Assembly: GCF_003063645.1 (NCBI RefSeq)
Contig: NZ_NESJ01000003.1
Location: forward strand, 1 to 64,000
DNA from: Limnohabitans sp. 2KL-51
Lineage (GTDB): Bacteria > Pseudomonadota > Gammaproteobacteria > Burkholderiales > Burkholderiaceae_C
Direction: 5' to 3'
DNA: 64,000 nucleotides
The first letter of the stretch is position 1; each line of letters opens with the position of its first letter. Below the pieces are notes generated by a model. It saw only the letters and a list, made by a program, of their open reading frames with translations, had not been told where the DNA came from and ran no database searches. Positions 41,947 through 50,871 of the stretch are shown piece after piece. Both the position numbers and the translations under genes were made by a program.

Positions 41947-42900
41947 ATGAAAAGACGTTCCATGATCCTTTCGGGGGCAGCTATCGCCGCATTGCCTTAC
42001 AAGGCCCTGCAGGCGCAAGAGGCGTTTCCCGCAAAACCCATTCGAATCATCGTGCCTTATCCTGCAGGTGGTGTGGTGGACGTTCAAACACGGGCCATGG
42101 CACAAGGTCTAGAACTGGGTCAACCGGTTGTTATTGAAGCGCGACCAGGTGCTAACGCCAATATCGCCGCAGAAGCCGTTGCGCGAGCTAACGCGGATGG
42201 TTATACCTTGCTGGTGTCAGCACCCTACCTGCTCAACAATCCATTGCTGGAACAAAATCTCCGATGGGCGCCAAAAGACTTCATCCCTGTCGCGCGCTTT
42301 TCTCTATCACCCAGCTACCTTTGCGTACCCGCTTCATCACCCGCACGCAGTGTGCGAGAGTTCATCGAAATGGCGCGTAAGGCGAATCCGGCATTGCAGT
42401 ATGGTGATGGCGGCTCGGGCACCACCCAAACCATGGCCACCGAAATCCTCAAGCAAGTCACCGGCATCAAGCTTGACCCGATTCCCTACAAAGGCGCACC
42501 ACCGATGGCTGTAGACCTGATCACGAACACCTTCGCGGTGGGGATTTTGCCTTCCAGTGTGGCCTTTCCTCACATCAAATCAGGCAAGTTGCGCGCTCTG
42601 GCCAACACCAGTGCCAACCGCTCACCCCAACTGCCAGAGGTTCCCACCATTGCTGAAGCAGGATTTCCAGAAGTGACTGTGTTGTCTTGGTACGGTCTGC
42701 ATGCGCCAGCAGGAACCCCACCGGAGGCCATTCGCAAACTTGAAGCTGGTGTGCAGGCTGCTTTACAAAAGAACGATACAAAAGAACGGCTGACCACTGC
42801 GGGTGGCGAAGCCGCTTTCTTGTCCACTGCCGATTTCAGCCAATTCATGCGCAATGACTTGCAGATGTGGGAACGCATCAACCGCATGCTCAAAAAGTGA
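41947..42900 (+). CDS. Tripartite tricarboxylate transporter substrate-binding protein (Bug family)
   Basis: 317 residues from ATG 41947, chosen over ATG 41941 because the CAGGAG site directly abuts the latter. Signal region MKRRSMILSGAAIAALPYKA, ending Ala-Leu-Gln-Ala-Gln. Family motifs: FPAKPIRIIVPYPAGGVVDV, IEARPGANANIAAEA, PYKGAPPMAVDLITNTFAVG and VLSWYGLHAPAGTPP. The GGVVD segment departs from the common GGSTD, so ligand choice may differ. It sits between two acyl-CoA dehydrogenase genes. Confidence 0.88.
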   Translation: MKRRSMILSGAAIAALPYKALQAQEAFPAKPIRIIVPYPAGGVVDVQTRAMAQGLELGQPVVIEARPGANANIAAEAVARANADGYTLLVSAPYLLNNPLLEQNLRWAPKDFIPVARFSLSPSYLCVPASSPARSVREFIEMARKANPALQYGDGGSGTTQTMATEILKQVTGIKLDPIPYKGAPPMAVDLITNTFAVGILPSSVAFPHIKSGKLRALANTSANRSPQLPEVPTIAEAGFPEVTVLSWYGLHAPAGTPPEAIRKLEAGVQAALQKNDTKERLTTAGGEAAFLSTADFSQFMRNDLQMWERINRMLKK

Positions 42901-42907
42901 CAAAGCC

Positions 42908-44071
42908 ATGACCGCTCACTCCCCTTCCGTGCAAGTATTGCTTGAACGGGCCAGACGCTTCATTGATGAAGAAGTCATTCCGCGTGAAAACCTGCGCCGT
43001 GCACACGAGCGAGACTACAACTTGGCCTTGGTGCAAGAGTTGCGTGCGCTGGCCGTCTCCCAAGGTCTGACAGCGCCTCGTGGCGCCGTGGCCGATGGCG
43101 GTCTGGGCCTGAGCTGGGCGCAGTGCTGTGCTTACCTTGAAACTGCTGGCCGCAGTTTTCTTGGACCGGGGGCGCTGCAGTGCGCGGCCCCGGGCCAGCC
43201 GGACATCACCACACTCGAGGCTTTGGCCACACCATTGCAGCGCGAACGTTACTTGCGCCCACTGTTACAAGGGACCCAGCGCTCGTGCTTTGCAATGAGC
43301 GAACCAGCCCCGGGTTTAGGGTCAGATCCTCGCATGCTCAGCAGCCGCGCTGAGCGTACGGCACGGGGTTGGCGACTCAATGGCCACAAATGGTTCGCCA
43401 CTTCAGCCTCAGTGGCTGATTTCGCCATCGTCATGGCACGTACCGAAATCGGCCCCTCGCTTTTTTTGGTCGATGTCCAGCAGCCAGGCTTTGATATCGT
43501 GCGAGACGTCCACACGGTCGAGCCCTTTGACTTGGGCGGTCACGCCGAGATTCGTCTGCAAGACTGTGAAGTGCCTGCCGATGCGTTGCTGGGTGAAGAA
43601 GGAAAAGGCCTTGAACACGCGCAGCTGCGGCTAGAGGGCGCCCGCCTGTTTCACTGCATGCGTCTGATCGGTCTGTCCTCGCGCGCCATGAGCTTGGCGC
43701 AGCAATATGCTCTCGAACGTCAATCACACGGTGCCCGGGTATCCGAGCACCAAATGGTGCAAGCCATGGTGGCCGATGCGCACATCGAGTTGCATGCTGC
43801 ACGCCTGATGACTCTGGACACCGCTCAAAGGCTCGATGCAGGTGAATCGATTCGACACCATTCGGCCATGACCAAAGTCTTCGTGTCAGAGGCCGTTAAC
43901 CGCGTAGCTGATTCAGCTGTACAGATCACAGGTGCTCTGGGTATTTCTGAAGATTGGCCACTGTCCATGATCCAGCGACTGTTGCGCCCATTCCGTATTT
44001 ACGACGGGGCCTCCGAAGTTCACCGATCCGCCATTGCACGGCGCGTGTTCCACCAAGGTCTGGAAGCATGA
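42908..44071 (+). CDS. Acyl-CoA dehydrogenase, second paralogue
   Basis: 387 residues from ATG 42908. Motifs: RSCFAMSEPAPGLGSDPRML, NGHKWFATSASVADFAIVMA, IRLQDCEVPADALLGEEGKG and GALGISEDWPLSMIQRLLRP. The catalytic position reads FRIYDGASEVH, with Asp in place of the usual Glu, as in some large-substrate relatives of the family. Eight bases separate it from the receptor stop. Likely oxidises a CoA ester made by the downstream ligases. Confidence 0.85.
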   Translation: MTAHSPSVQVLLERARRFIDEEVIPRENLRRAHERDYNLALVQELRALAVSQGLTAPRGAVADGGLGLSWAQCCAYLETAGRSFLGPGALQCAAPGQPDITTLEALATPLQRERYLRPLLQGTQRSCFAMSEPAPGLGSDPRMLSSRAERTARGWRLNGHKWFATSASVADFAIVMARTEIGPSLFLVDVQQPGFDIVRDVHTVEPFDLGGHAEIRLQDCEVPADALLGEEGKGLEHAQLRLEGARLFHCMRLIGLSSRAMSLAQQYALERQSHGARVSEHQMVQAMVADAHIELHAARLMTLDTAQRLDAGESIRHHSAMTKVFVSEAVNRVADSAVQITGALGISEDWPLSMIQRLLRPFRIYDGASEVHRSAIARRVFHQGLEA

Positions 44072-44166
44072 GATCCATCTGAAGCACATGTCAAAAATAG
44101 ATGCCCATATTTGAAAATTTGGGCCAGACAAAAATCCACCATCCTTAAGAAGAACATAAAAAAGAC

Positions 44167-46296
44167 ATGTCCACTGCCCAATTCGACCTCTTGCGCATGT
44201 TCAGCGCCCGCAGCATCGCCGTCATTGGTGCCTCCACCACGGGCAGCAAACCCAGTGGACAGCCTTTGCTGCACCTGCGTAATCTGGGCTATGAGGGCCA
44301 GGTCTACCCAATCAACCCGCGCTACACAGAAGTTTTTGGCTGGCCGTGTTTTCCGGACGTGGCTGCGTTGCCCGAAGTGCCCGATGTGGCGCTGATCGCA
44401 GTGAGCGCCGATCAGGTCATCGCCCAACTGGAAGCTTGTGGTCGCAAAGGCATCTGTCAGGTCATCGTGATCACCTCCGGCTTTGCCGAGATGGGCGGTG
44501 AGGGTGTGGCTGCCCAGCAAGCACTGGTCGATATGGCCAATCGGTATGGCATCGCCATGATGGGGCCCAATTGCCAAGGCATGATCAGCGTGGGGCAGGG
44601 TTTCAGCTTGGGATTTGGTGCGCCCTATGGGCTGCGGTACCGAAAAGGGCCCATCAGCATGAGCTCACAAAGTGGTGCCTGGGGCAACACCGTGCTGATG
44701 CTGGCCAACGATGCTGGACTGGGTTTCCAGCACTACCAATCTACCGGTAATGAAGCCCAGACCACCAGTCTCGACCTGGTGCAAGCTTGGGCAGACGATC
44801 CGCAGACTGGCATGGTGGTGTCGTATGTCGAAGGCTTTAAGGACGCCCACCGCATCGTTGATGTAGGTCGTCATATTTTGCGGGCCGGTAAACCTTGGTT
44901 GCTGTGGAAGGTGGGCACTTCCGAGGCCGGTGCACGCGCTGCCGCCTCCCATACTGCCAATTTGGGCGGGGACGCTGCGCTGTATCAGGCTGCATTTGCT
45001 CAAGCTGGGGCCATCGAGGTCACGGATGTTCAAGACCTGGCTGACCGCGCCCTGGCACTGCTGTCGCCACGCCAGCCCACTGGACCGCGTGTCGCGGTGG
45101 TCACGCTTTCGGGTGGAGCGGGCGTGCTGCTGGCCGACCACTGCGCACCCGCAGGCTTGGTGCTGCCGCCTCTGTCAGAGACAACCTTGGAGGCGTTAAG
45201 ACAAGTGCTGCCGCCCTATGCCGGACTGCACAACCCGATCGATGTGACGGGCAACATCATCGCTCAAGAAGACAAGCTGATCACCTCCCTGCGTCTGATC
45301 GTGAACGATCCTGCGGTAGACATGATGGCCGTGTGCCTGGCAGCTGTCTCCGGGCCGGTGGGTATCAGGTTGGCCCAATGGGTGGCCGAGGTGGCTCAGG
45401 CGACCGACAAGCCGGTGCTGGTGTCCTGGACCGCCGACACCGCCACCACACAAGCCGGATATGACGCGTTGCTGGAAGCGGGTGTGCCGCGCTATGACAC
45501 TCCTGTTCGCTGTGCCACCGGTATGGGAGCCATGTGGCAATTTGTCGCTGCCTGCCGTCGCGAAGCCGAGCGTGCGCGGGAGCCGGTGCTCAACTGCTCT
45601 CGCCCGTTGCGGCGCCAGCAACTGGCCACTGCCCACAAGGACCTGACCGAATACGAGGCCAAGCAGCTGCTGGCCGACTATGGCCTCCCGGTCACAGCCG
45701 AAGCATTGGCACACAGTGCTGACGAGGCCGTGCAGCAGGCTGCTGCCATTGGTTTTTCAGTAGCCTTGAAAGTGGTCTCACCCGACATTGCACACAAGAC
45801 CGAAGCGGGGGGTGTGCGCATCGGCCTTAGCGATGCCGATGCCGTGCGTCAAGCTTACGATGAGATCCTTCTCAATGCGCAGCATCATGCGCCACACGCC
45901 ACCATCGACGGGGTGCTGGTGCAATCCATGGTCCCTAGCGGGGTCGAGGTGATCTTGGGGGTCACGAACGATCCGCTGTTTGGGCTGGCCATCATGTTCG
46001 GTCTGGGCGGCATCTATGCAGAGGTACTGCGTGACGTGAGCTTCAGGATGTTGCCCATCACCCGCAGTGAAGCCGAGGCCATGGTGTGCGAGATCCGTAC
46101 CTTCGCCTTGCTGGATGGTGCACGCGGTCAGCCCAAGGCCGATGTCGATGCGCTGGTGGACACCATCCTGAAGCTGGCGGCATTGGCACAAGATTTAGGC
46201 GAACACATCTCCGGCATCGACATCAACCCCTTGTTCGTAAAACCGGCTGGGCAAGGTGTTGTGGCGGCCGATGCGCTGATCCAGATCAAGCGCTGA
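44167..46296 (+). CDS. ADP-forming acyl-CoA synthetase (acetate-CoA ligase family)
   Basis: 709 residues. Domain order: CoA-binding Rossmann fold (about 10-130, ARSIAVIGASTTGSKPSG), succinyl-CoA-ligase-like regions (about 150-450, ISMSSQSGAWGNTVLMLAND; VVTLSGGAGVLLADHC), and an ATP-grasp_5 domain (about 490-709, LTEYEAKQLLADYGLPV; GFSVALKVVSPDIAHKTEAG; SGIDINPLFVK). It converts a carboxylate, CoA and ATP to acyl-CoA with ADP release, or the reverse. With two dehydrogenases upstream and an AMP-forming ligase downstream it supplies CoA esters for the island's pathway. Confidence 0.88.
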   Translation: MSTAQFDLLRMFSARSIAVIGASTTGSKPSGQPLLHLRNLGYEGQVYPINPRYTEVFGWPCFPDVAALPEVPDVALIAVSADQVIAQLEACGRKGICQVIVITSGFAEMGGEGVAAQQALVDMANRYGIAMMGPNCQGMISVGQGFSLGFGAPYGLRYRKGPISMSSQSGAWGNTVLMLANDAGLGFQHYQSTGNEAQTTSLDLVQAWADDPQTGMVVSYVEGFKDAHRIVDVGRHILRAGKPWLLWKVGTSEAGARAAASHTANLGGDAALYQAAFAQAGAIEVTDVQDLADRALALLSPRQPTGPRVAVVTLSGGAGVLLADHCAPAGLVLPPLSETTLEALRQVLPPYAGLHNPIDVTGNIIAQEDKLITSLRLIVNDPAVDMMAVCLAAVSGPVGIRLAQWVAEVAQATDKPVLVSWTADTATTQAGYDALLEAGVPRYDTPVRCATGMGAMWQFVAACRREAERAREPVLNCSRPLRRQQLATAHKDLTEYEAKQLLADYGLPVTAEALAHSADEAVQQAAAIGFSVALKVVSPDIAHKTEAGGVRIGLSDADAVRQAYDEILLNAQHHAPHATIDGVLVQSMVPSGVEVILGVTNDPLFGLAIMFGLGGIYAEVLRDVSFRMLPITRSEAEAMVCEIRTFALLDGARGQPKADVDALVDTILKLAALAQDLGEHISGIDINPLFVKPAGQGVVAADALIQIKR

Positions 46297-46475
46297 CCAT
46301 CGGCCAGCGACCAGCCACGCCAATACCTGCCCTGGGTGGTCAGTGCGCCTGCGTCCATCCGCATGCATCGAACGGGCTGGTTTGTCGTATAGGTGACGAA
46401 AAAGCTGTCACCCACGTGCCATTCACAGGGTTTTTGGCGTTGTCAGAGTGGTTCAGTTTGACTACGCTCAAAAAC

Positions 46476-47777
46476 ATGAATGCACATTCACAAAATCAAT
46501 CACCCCAAACGGCGGTCACTGCGGTGATGGCCAAGCCTCTAGTGCTGTGGGGCTACCCCTTGCTCGAAGTCCTTCGAACCTGCCAAGTGCAAAGCAATCC
46601 AGAAGCCACACCTGCATTCGGTCGCGGCCCCTTCGGGATGTTCCACGGCAGTGACAGACCCTGGACACACGAAGACCGAGATATCGTCACACCCTCGTGC
46701 GATCTGTTGTATTACAACGCTTGGATCTGGATCGGAGCTTCCCCGGTTCGACTGCACATCCCTCCGAACCACGGCCGGTATTACGTGGTGCAACTGATGG
46801 ATGCCTGGAGCGAAAACTTCCACAACGTGGGTCTGCGCAACACGCCAGCCGAAGGTGCGGATTGGTGGCTGATTCACACCGAGGACCCGATGCCAGCGGG
46901 AGTTGATCCAGCGCGCGTGGTGCGCTGCCCCACTCGCTTGGTCTGGCTGCTGGGGCGCGCGCTGGTGGGGGATCTCTCCGATGTGCCCAAGGCACGCGCA
47001 TTTGGAGATGGCGTTCAGTTGCAAGGCAGCGGACCTCGCCCTTCATGCGTTAGCCAGTGGCGAGACAGCGACCATGCCGCCGACGATTTTTTTGCCAACC
47101 TGCTGCAGGCGGTCGATGAGATCGGGGTACCGAGCAACGCCAGTGACCTGCGTCCACTGATGCGCAGCTTGCGCTTGCCACCAGGTGGGCTGGATGCGCT
47201 GGAGCGCAGCAGCCAGCGTGTACGAGAGGGCTTGCGACATGCCTACTCCGAAGGGATACATCTGATCAAACAGCACATCGTTAACTTGACACGAAAGCCC
47301 TGGACCTGGAGTCCCCATTTGGGCATCTGGGGCGACAACATCCTGATGCGCGCCACAGTGGCCATGAAGGGGCTGGGCGCGTTAGCGGCCACCGAAACCC
47401 TCTATGCACAGGCCGATTTCGACGCCGACAGTGAACCTTTACACGGCCAGCATGGCTACACCTTGCGCTTTGAGGGTGGCCACATGCCGCCGGCAGACGC
47501 CTTTTGGTCGGTATCGCTCTATGGCGAAGACCGCTATTTCGCGGCCAATCCGATGGGTCGCTATGCGATTGGGGATCGAACCAAAGGCTTGCGACTCGGT
47601 CAAGACAACTCTCTGACGCTTCAAATTCAGCACGAACGCCCCGCTGAAGGCGATGCGAACTGGTTGCCAGCGCCATCAGGACCGTTCTACCTGATTTTGC
47701 GCATGTACCACCCGCGCGAAGAGATGCTCAACGGCCGCTATACCCTCCCCCCCGTCCAACGCGTCAAAGAAAGATGA
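46476..47777 (+). CDS. DUF1254/DUF1214 domain protein
   Basis: 433 residues from ATG 46476. N-terminal DUF1254-like region (DIVTPSCDLLYYNAWIWIG, RYYVVQLMDAWSENFHNVGL) and C-terminal DUF1214-like region (MPPADAFWSVSLYGEDRYF, YAIGDRTKGL, NWLPAPSGPFYLILRMY). No signal peptide is evident. Function is unknown; the family recurs beside catabolic genes. The canonical Asn-Asn-Asp-Thr of DUF1254 is PSCDLLYYNA here, so it has diverged. Next gene, 4 bp away, is a second member. Confidence 0.8.
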   Translation: MNAHSQNQSPQTAVTAVMAKPLVLWGYPLLEVLRTCQVQSNPEATPAFGRGPFGMFHGSDRPWTHEDRDIVTPSCDLLYYNAWIWIGASPVRLHIPPNHGRYYVVQLMDAWSENFHNVGLRNTPAEGADWWLIHTEDPMPAGVDPARVVRCPTRLVWLLGRALVGDLSDVPKARAFGDGVQLQGSGPRPSCVSQWRDSDHAADDFFANLLQAVDEIGVPSNASDLRPLMRSLRLPPGGLDALERSSQRVREGLRHAYSEGIHLIKQHIVNLTRKPWTWSPHLGIWGDNILMRATVAMKGLGALAATETLYAQADFDADSEPLHGQHGYTLRFEGGHMPPADAFWSVSLYGEDRYFAANPMGRYAIGDRTKGLRLGQDNSLTLQIQHERPAEGDANWLPAPSGPFYLILRMYHPREEMLNGRYTLPPVQRVKER

Positions 47778-47781
47778 CCCC

Positions 47782-49080
47782 ATGAACCGCAACGATCTGG
47801 CCAGAGAGGCCATCCTCTACACGCTGCCCTTGTATGAAACAGCACGGATGCAAGCAGCAAGCAGTCCACGCAAAAATACAGAAGGGCTCTTTGCGGACCC
47901 GGCGGGTGGTCCCGAATCTAAGCGCCGCTGGGCCAATGTGTTTTCACACACGCGCCAACTGCTCAATGCCAAAGACCGCCGAGTGGTCACACCCAACACT
48001 GACACGCTCTACACCAGTACCTGGATCGATCTGTCAGACGGACCTTTGTTGTTGCACACCCCGGACACTGGCGAGCGCTACTACGTGCTAGGGCTGTTGG
48101 ACTTCTACACCAACCCTTTTGCGCATCTGGGCACCCGCTTGAATGGCAATGCGGCCCACACGTTTTTTCTTCATGGACCTGGCTGGCAAGGCACCCCACC
48201 GGCTGGTACGCTGCCCATTGAGTGCGCCACCCCAACGGTGTGGCTGATTGGCCGTATTCTGGCCCTGCCACATGAGGACCTGGCCCCTGTTCACGCACTC
48301 CAGGACGCCTTTCGCTTGACCACCCTTCAAGGTGAGCCAGCGGCCCGTATCGTCACATGCAGCCTCCATGGGCAAGACAAGCTGGGCGACGCCGCCACCT
48401 TCGTCCAAGTGGTCAATCGACAGCTGGCCATCAACCCACCACCTGCTGATGAAACGGCCGACCTGGCTCGCTTCGCAGTCATGGGCATCGGAGCGGGTCT
48501 GGACTCATCACAGGCCGACTTGCCCTTGTTGCAACAAACCTTGACCGAGATCCTGTCCGAATTGGATGCCCCGGCTTCTTCCGATTTGGAGGGCGGCTGG
48601 AATGCCTCGGTCGAAGTCACTGACCACTATGGCCGCGATTGGTTTACCCGAGCCCGCGTGGCCCGTTGCTACATTGGTCTGCTGGGTACGCAGGAAGTCA
48701 TTTACCAGATGGCACACCGCGACAGTCAGGGCCGCCCACTGGACGGGCGTCACCGTTACCGCCTGCGGTTCGCACCAGGAGGCTTGCCACAGGTCGATGC
48801 CTTCTGGTCGCTGAGCCTTTACCGCAAAAGCGATTACCTGTTCGTGGACAACCCGCTGCAGCGCTACGCCATCGGTGACCGCACAGCCGGCTTATGCGAC
48901 GACCCCGATGGCGGTTTGACGATCTGGCTAGGCCATACGTCACCCCCGCAGACCAGCAACTGGTTGCCCGCACCGGCTGATACTTTTTACGTTGCCCTGC
49001 GCCTGTACCTGCCTCGCAAAGTTCACCAGAATGGCCATTACAACTACCCGCTCATCGAGCGGGTCAACGACAGCGCCTGA
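47782..49080 (+). CDS. DUF1254/DUF1214 domain protein, second copy
   Basis: 432 residues. It keeps the standard DUF1254 motif (RRVVTPNTDTLYTSTWIDLS; RYYVLGLLDFYTNPFAHLGT) and DUF1214 end (LPQVDAFWSLSLYRKSDYLF; YAIGDRTAGL; NWLPAPADTFYVALRLYLP). No signal peptide. It is 4 bp downstream of its diverged paralogue, suggesting a two-component unit in which one member retains the ancestral site and the other has changed. Substrate unknown. Confidence 0.82.
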   Translation: MNRNDLAREAILYTLPLYETARMQAASSPRKNTEGLFADPAGGPESKRRWANVFSHTRQLLNAKDRRVVTPNTDTLYTSTWIDLSDGPLLLHTPDTGERYYVLGLLDFYTNPFAHLGTRLNGNAAHTFFLHGPGWQGTPPAGTLPIECATPTVWLIGRILALPHEDLAPVHALQDAFRLTTLQGEPAARIVTCSLHGQDKLGDAATFVQVVNRQLAINPPPADETADLARFAVMGIGAGLDSSQADLPLLQQTLTEILSELDAPASSDLEGGWNASVEVTDHYGRDWFTRARVARCYIGLLGTQEVIYQMAHRDSQGRPLDGRHRYRLRFAPGGLPQVDAFWSLSLYRKSDYLFVDNPLQRYAIGDRTAGLCDDPDGGLTIWLGHTSPPQTSNWLPAPADTFYVALRLYLPRKVHQNGHYNYPLIERVNDSA

Positions 49081-49142
49081 GGGTCAGGCCTGACCGCAAT
49101 GCCTGCGCCATGAACCTGACATCCTCAACCAAGGCGTCACTT

Positions 49143-50858
49143 ATGACCACCCACCTTCAACCTGCAACGGCCACTTACCGTCTGATTCTTGACCATGTTC
49201 AGGACCACGAAGTTCAGCGGGCTGACCAGGTCTACCTGACCCAGCCTGTGGGTCAAGGCCAAGTGCGTGATTACACTTGGCGCGAAACACTCGATGAGGC
49301 ACGCCGCATGGCGCGGCACTTGCAGTCGCAAGGTCTCGAGCAGGGCACTCGAATCGGTCTGATCACCAAGAACTGTGCCCATTTCATCATGGCGGAACTG
49401 GCCATCTGGCTGGCCGGTGGCACAACTGTGGCCTTGTTCCCGACCGAGTCGGCCGACAACATTCGCTTCGTCCTGGAGCACAGCGAGACACGCCTGCTTT
49501 TCGTGGGCAAACTCGACAACTGGGCGCGTCAGCAAACAGGAGTGCCCCAAGGTCTTACCTGCATCGCGCTGCCCCTGTCAGATGCCACAGCAGATCAGCC
49601 TGATCTACCCCGCTGGGAAGACATCGTCGCCAGCACCGAAGCATTGAACGGTCGCATTAGGCGCGATTCGAAGGATCTGGCGCTTATTTCTTACACATCC
49701 GGATCGACCGGCGAACCCAAGGGAGTCATGCACAGCTTTGGCGGTATCAGCGATGCTTCCGAACGCACCATGGCGTTGATCAACGAGCGCACAGGTCACC
49801 CGTCTGAGCACCGCGTCTTGTCGTATTTACCGCTGTCCCACGTATTCGAACGCTCAAAGATCGCCTGCTGGTCTCTGGTGGCTGGCAATGTGCACGTGTT
49901 CTTTTCCGAATCGCTGGTCACGTTTGTGGATGACCTCAAGCGCGCACGGCCCAACTCCTTCATTTCAGTGCCCCGGCTGTGGCTCAAGTTCCAGCATGGT
50001 GTCTTCGCCAGAATGCCGGCAGAGCAGCTGGACGCGGCGCTGGCAGACCCTGTCAAAGGCCGAATGGTCGCCAAGCAGGTACTGGCATCGCTCGGTCTGG
50101 ACGCGGTGGTGTCGGCCGGCAGCGGCTCGGCGCCCATCTCAGCCGAGCTGATTGAGTGGTACCGCAAGCTGGGGCTGGACTTGATGGAAGGCTACGCGAT
50201 GACCGAAGACTTTGCGTATTCACATGGTTCGCTGCCGCAGTACAGCAAACCGGGGTATGTTGGAGGAGCGCTTCCAGGCGTGCAATCGCGGCTATCACCC
50301 GAGGGTGAAATTTTGGTCAAGTCGCCTGGCTGCATGGTCGGATACTACAAACGTCCTGACCTGACGGCCGAAGCCTTCACCGATGACGGCTATTTCCGCA
50401 CTGGCGATTGCGGACATTTTGAGCCCAATGGCATGCTCAAACTCACTGGACGGATCAAGGAGCTGTTCAAGACGACGAAAGGCAAATATGTGGCACCTGC
50501 ACCGATCGAAAGCCGATTGAACAACCACCCAATGATCGAACTCAGCATGGTGTGCGGCACCGGTCAGAGCGCTGCATGCGCCCTGGTTCAGCTGTCAGAG
50601 CAGCACCAGACACAGCGCCAGGACCCTGCGATGCGAGAACAAATCGAACTCGAGCTGGCGCGGCTGCTGGAGGACGTCAATGTCACACTGAGCGATCACG
50701 AACAGCTGCGCTTGATGGTGGTGATGAACGAGCCATGGACCATTGACAATGGTTGCCTAACGGCCACGCTGAAAATCAAGCGCAACGCCATCGAGGCCAG
50801 CGTCCAGCAACGTCTCTACGACTGGTACGCACAACCGGATCAGGTCCTCTGGGCCTGA
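49143..50858 (+). CDS. AMP-forming acyl-CoA synthetase (long-chain type)
   Basis: 571 residues from ATG 49143 (AAGG site eight bases upstream; an earlier ATG at 49110 is possible). ANL-superfamily motifs: LISYTSGSTGEPKGVMHSFG (P-loop), LSYLPLSHVFER, GYAMTEDFAYSHG, GYFRTGDCG and GRIKELFKTTKGKYVAPAPI. The last matches long-chain fatty acyl-CoA synthetases. It activates a fatty or alicyclic acid with ATP and CoA. Convergent with the alkylsulfatase gene, 13 bp apart. Confidence 0.88.
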   Translation: MTTHLQPATATYRLILDHVQDHEVQRADQVYLTQPVGQGQVRDYTWRETLDEARRMARHLQSQGLEQGTRIGLITKNCAHFIMAELAIWLAGGTTVALFPTESADNIRFVLEHSETRLLFVGKLDNWARQQTGVPQGLTCIALPLSDATADQPDLPRWEDIVASTEALNGRIRRDSKDLALISYTSGSTGEPKGVMHSFGGISDASERTMALINERTGHPSEHRVLSYLPLSHVFERSKIACWSLVAGNVHVFFSESLVTFVDDLKRARPNSFISVPRLWLKFQHGVFARMPAEQLDAALADPVKGRMVAKQVLASLGLDAVVSAGSGSAPISAELIEWYRKLGLDLMEGYAMTEDFAYSHGSLPQYSKPGYVGGALPGVQSRLSPEGEILVKSPGCMVGYYKRPDLTAEAFTDDGYFRTGDCGHFEPNGMLKLTGRIKELFKTTKGKYVAPAPIESRLNNHPMIELSMVCGTGQSAACALVQLSEQHQTQRQDPAMREQIELELARLLEDVNVTLSDHEQLRLMVVMNEPWTIDNGCLTATLKIKRNAIEASVQQRLYDWYAQPDQVLWA

Positions 50859-50871
50859 CAAATCGAAGGGC

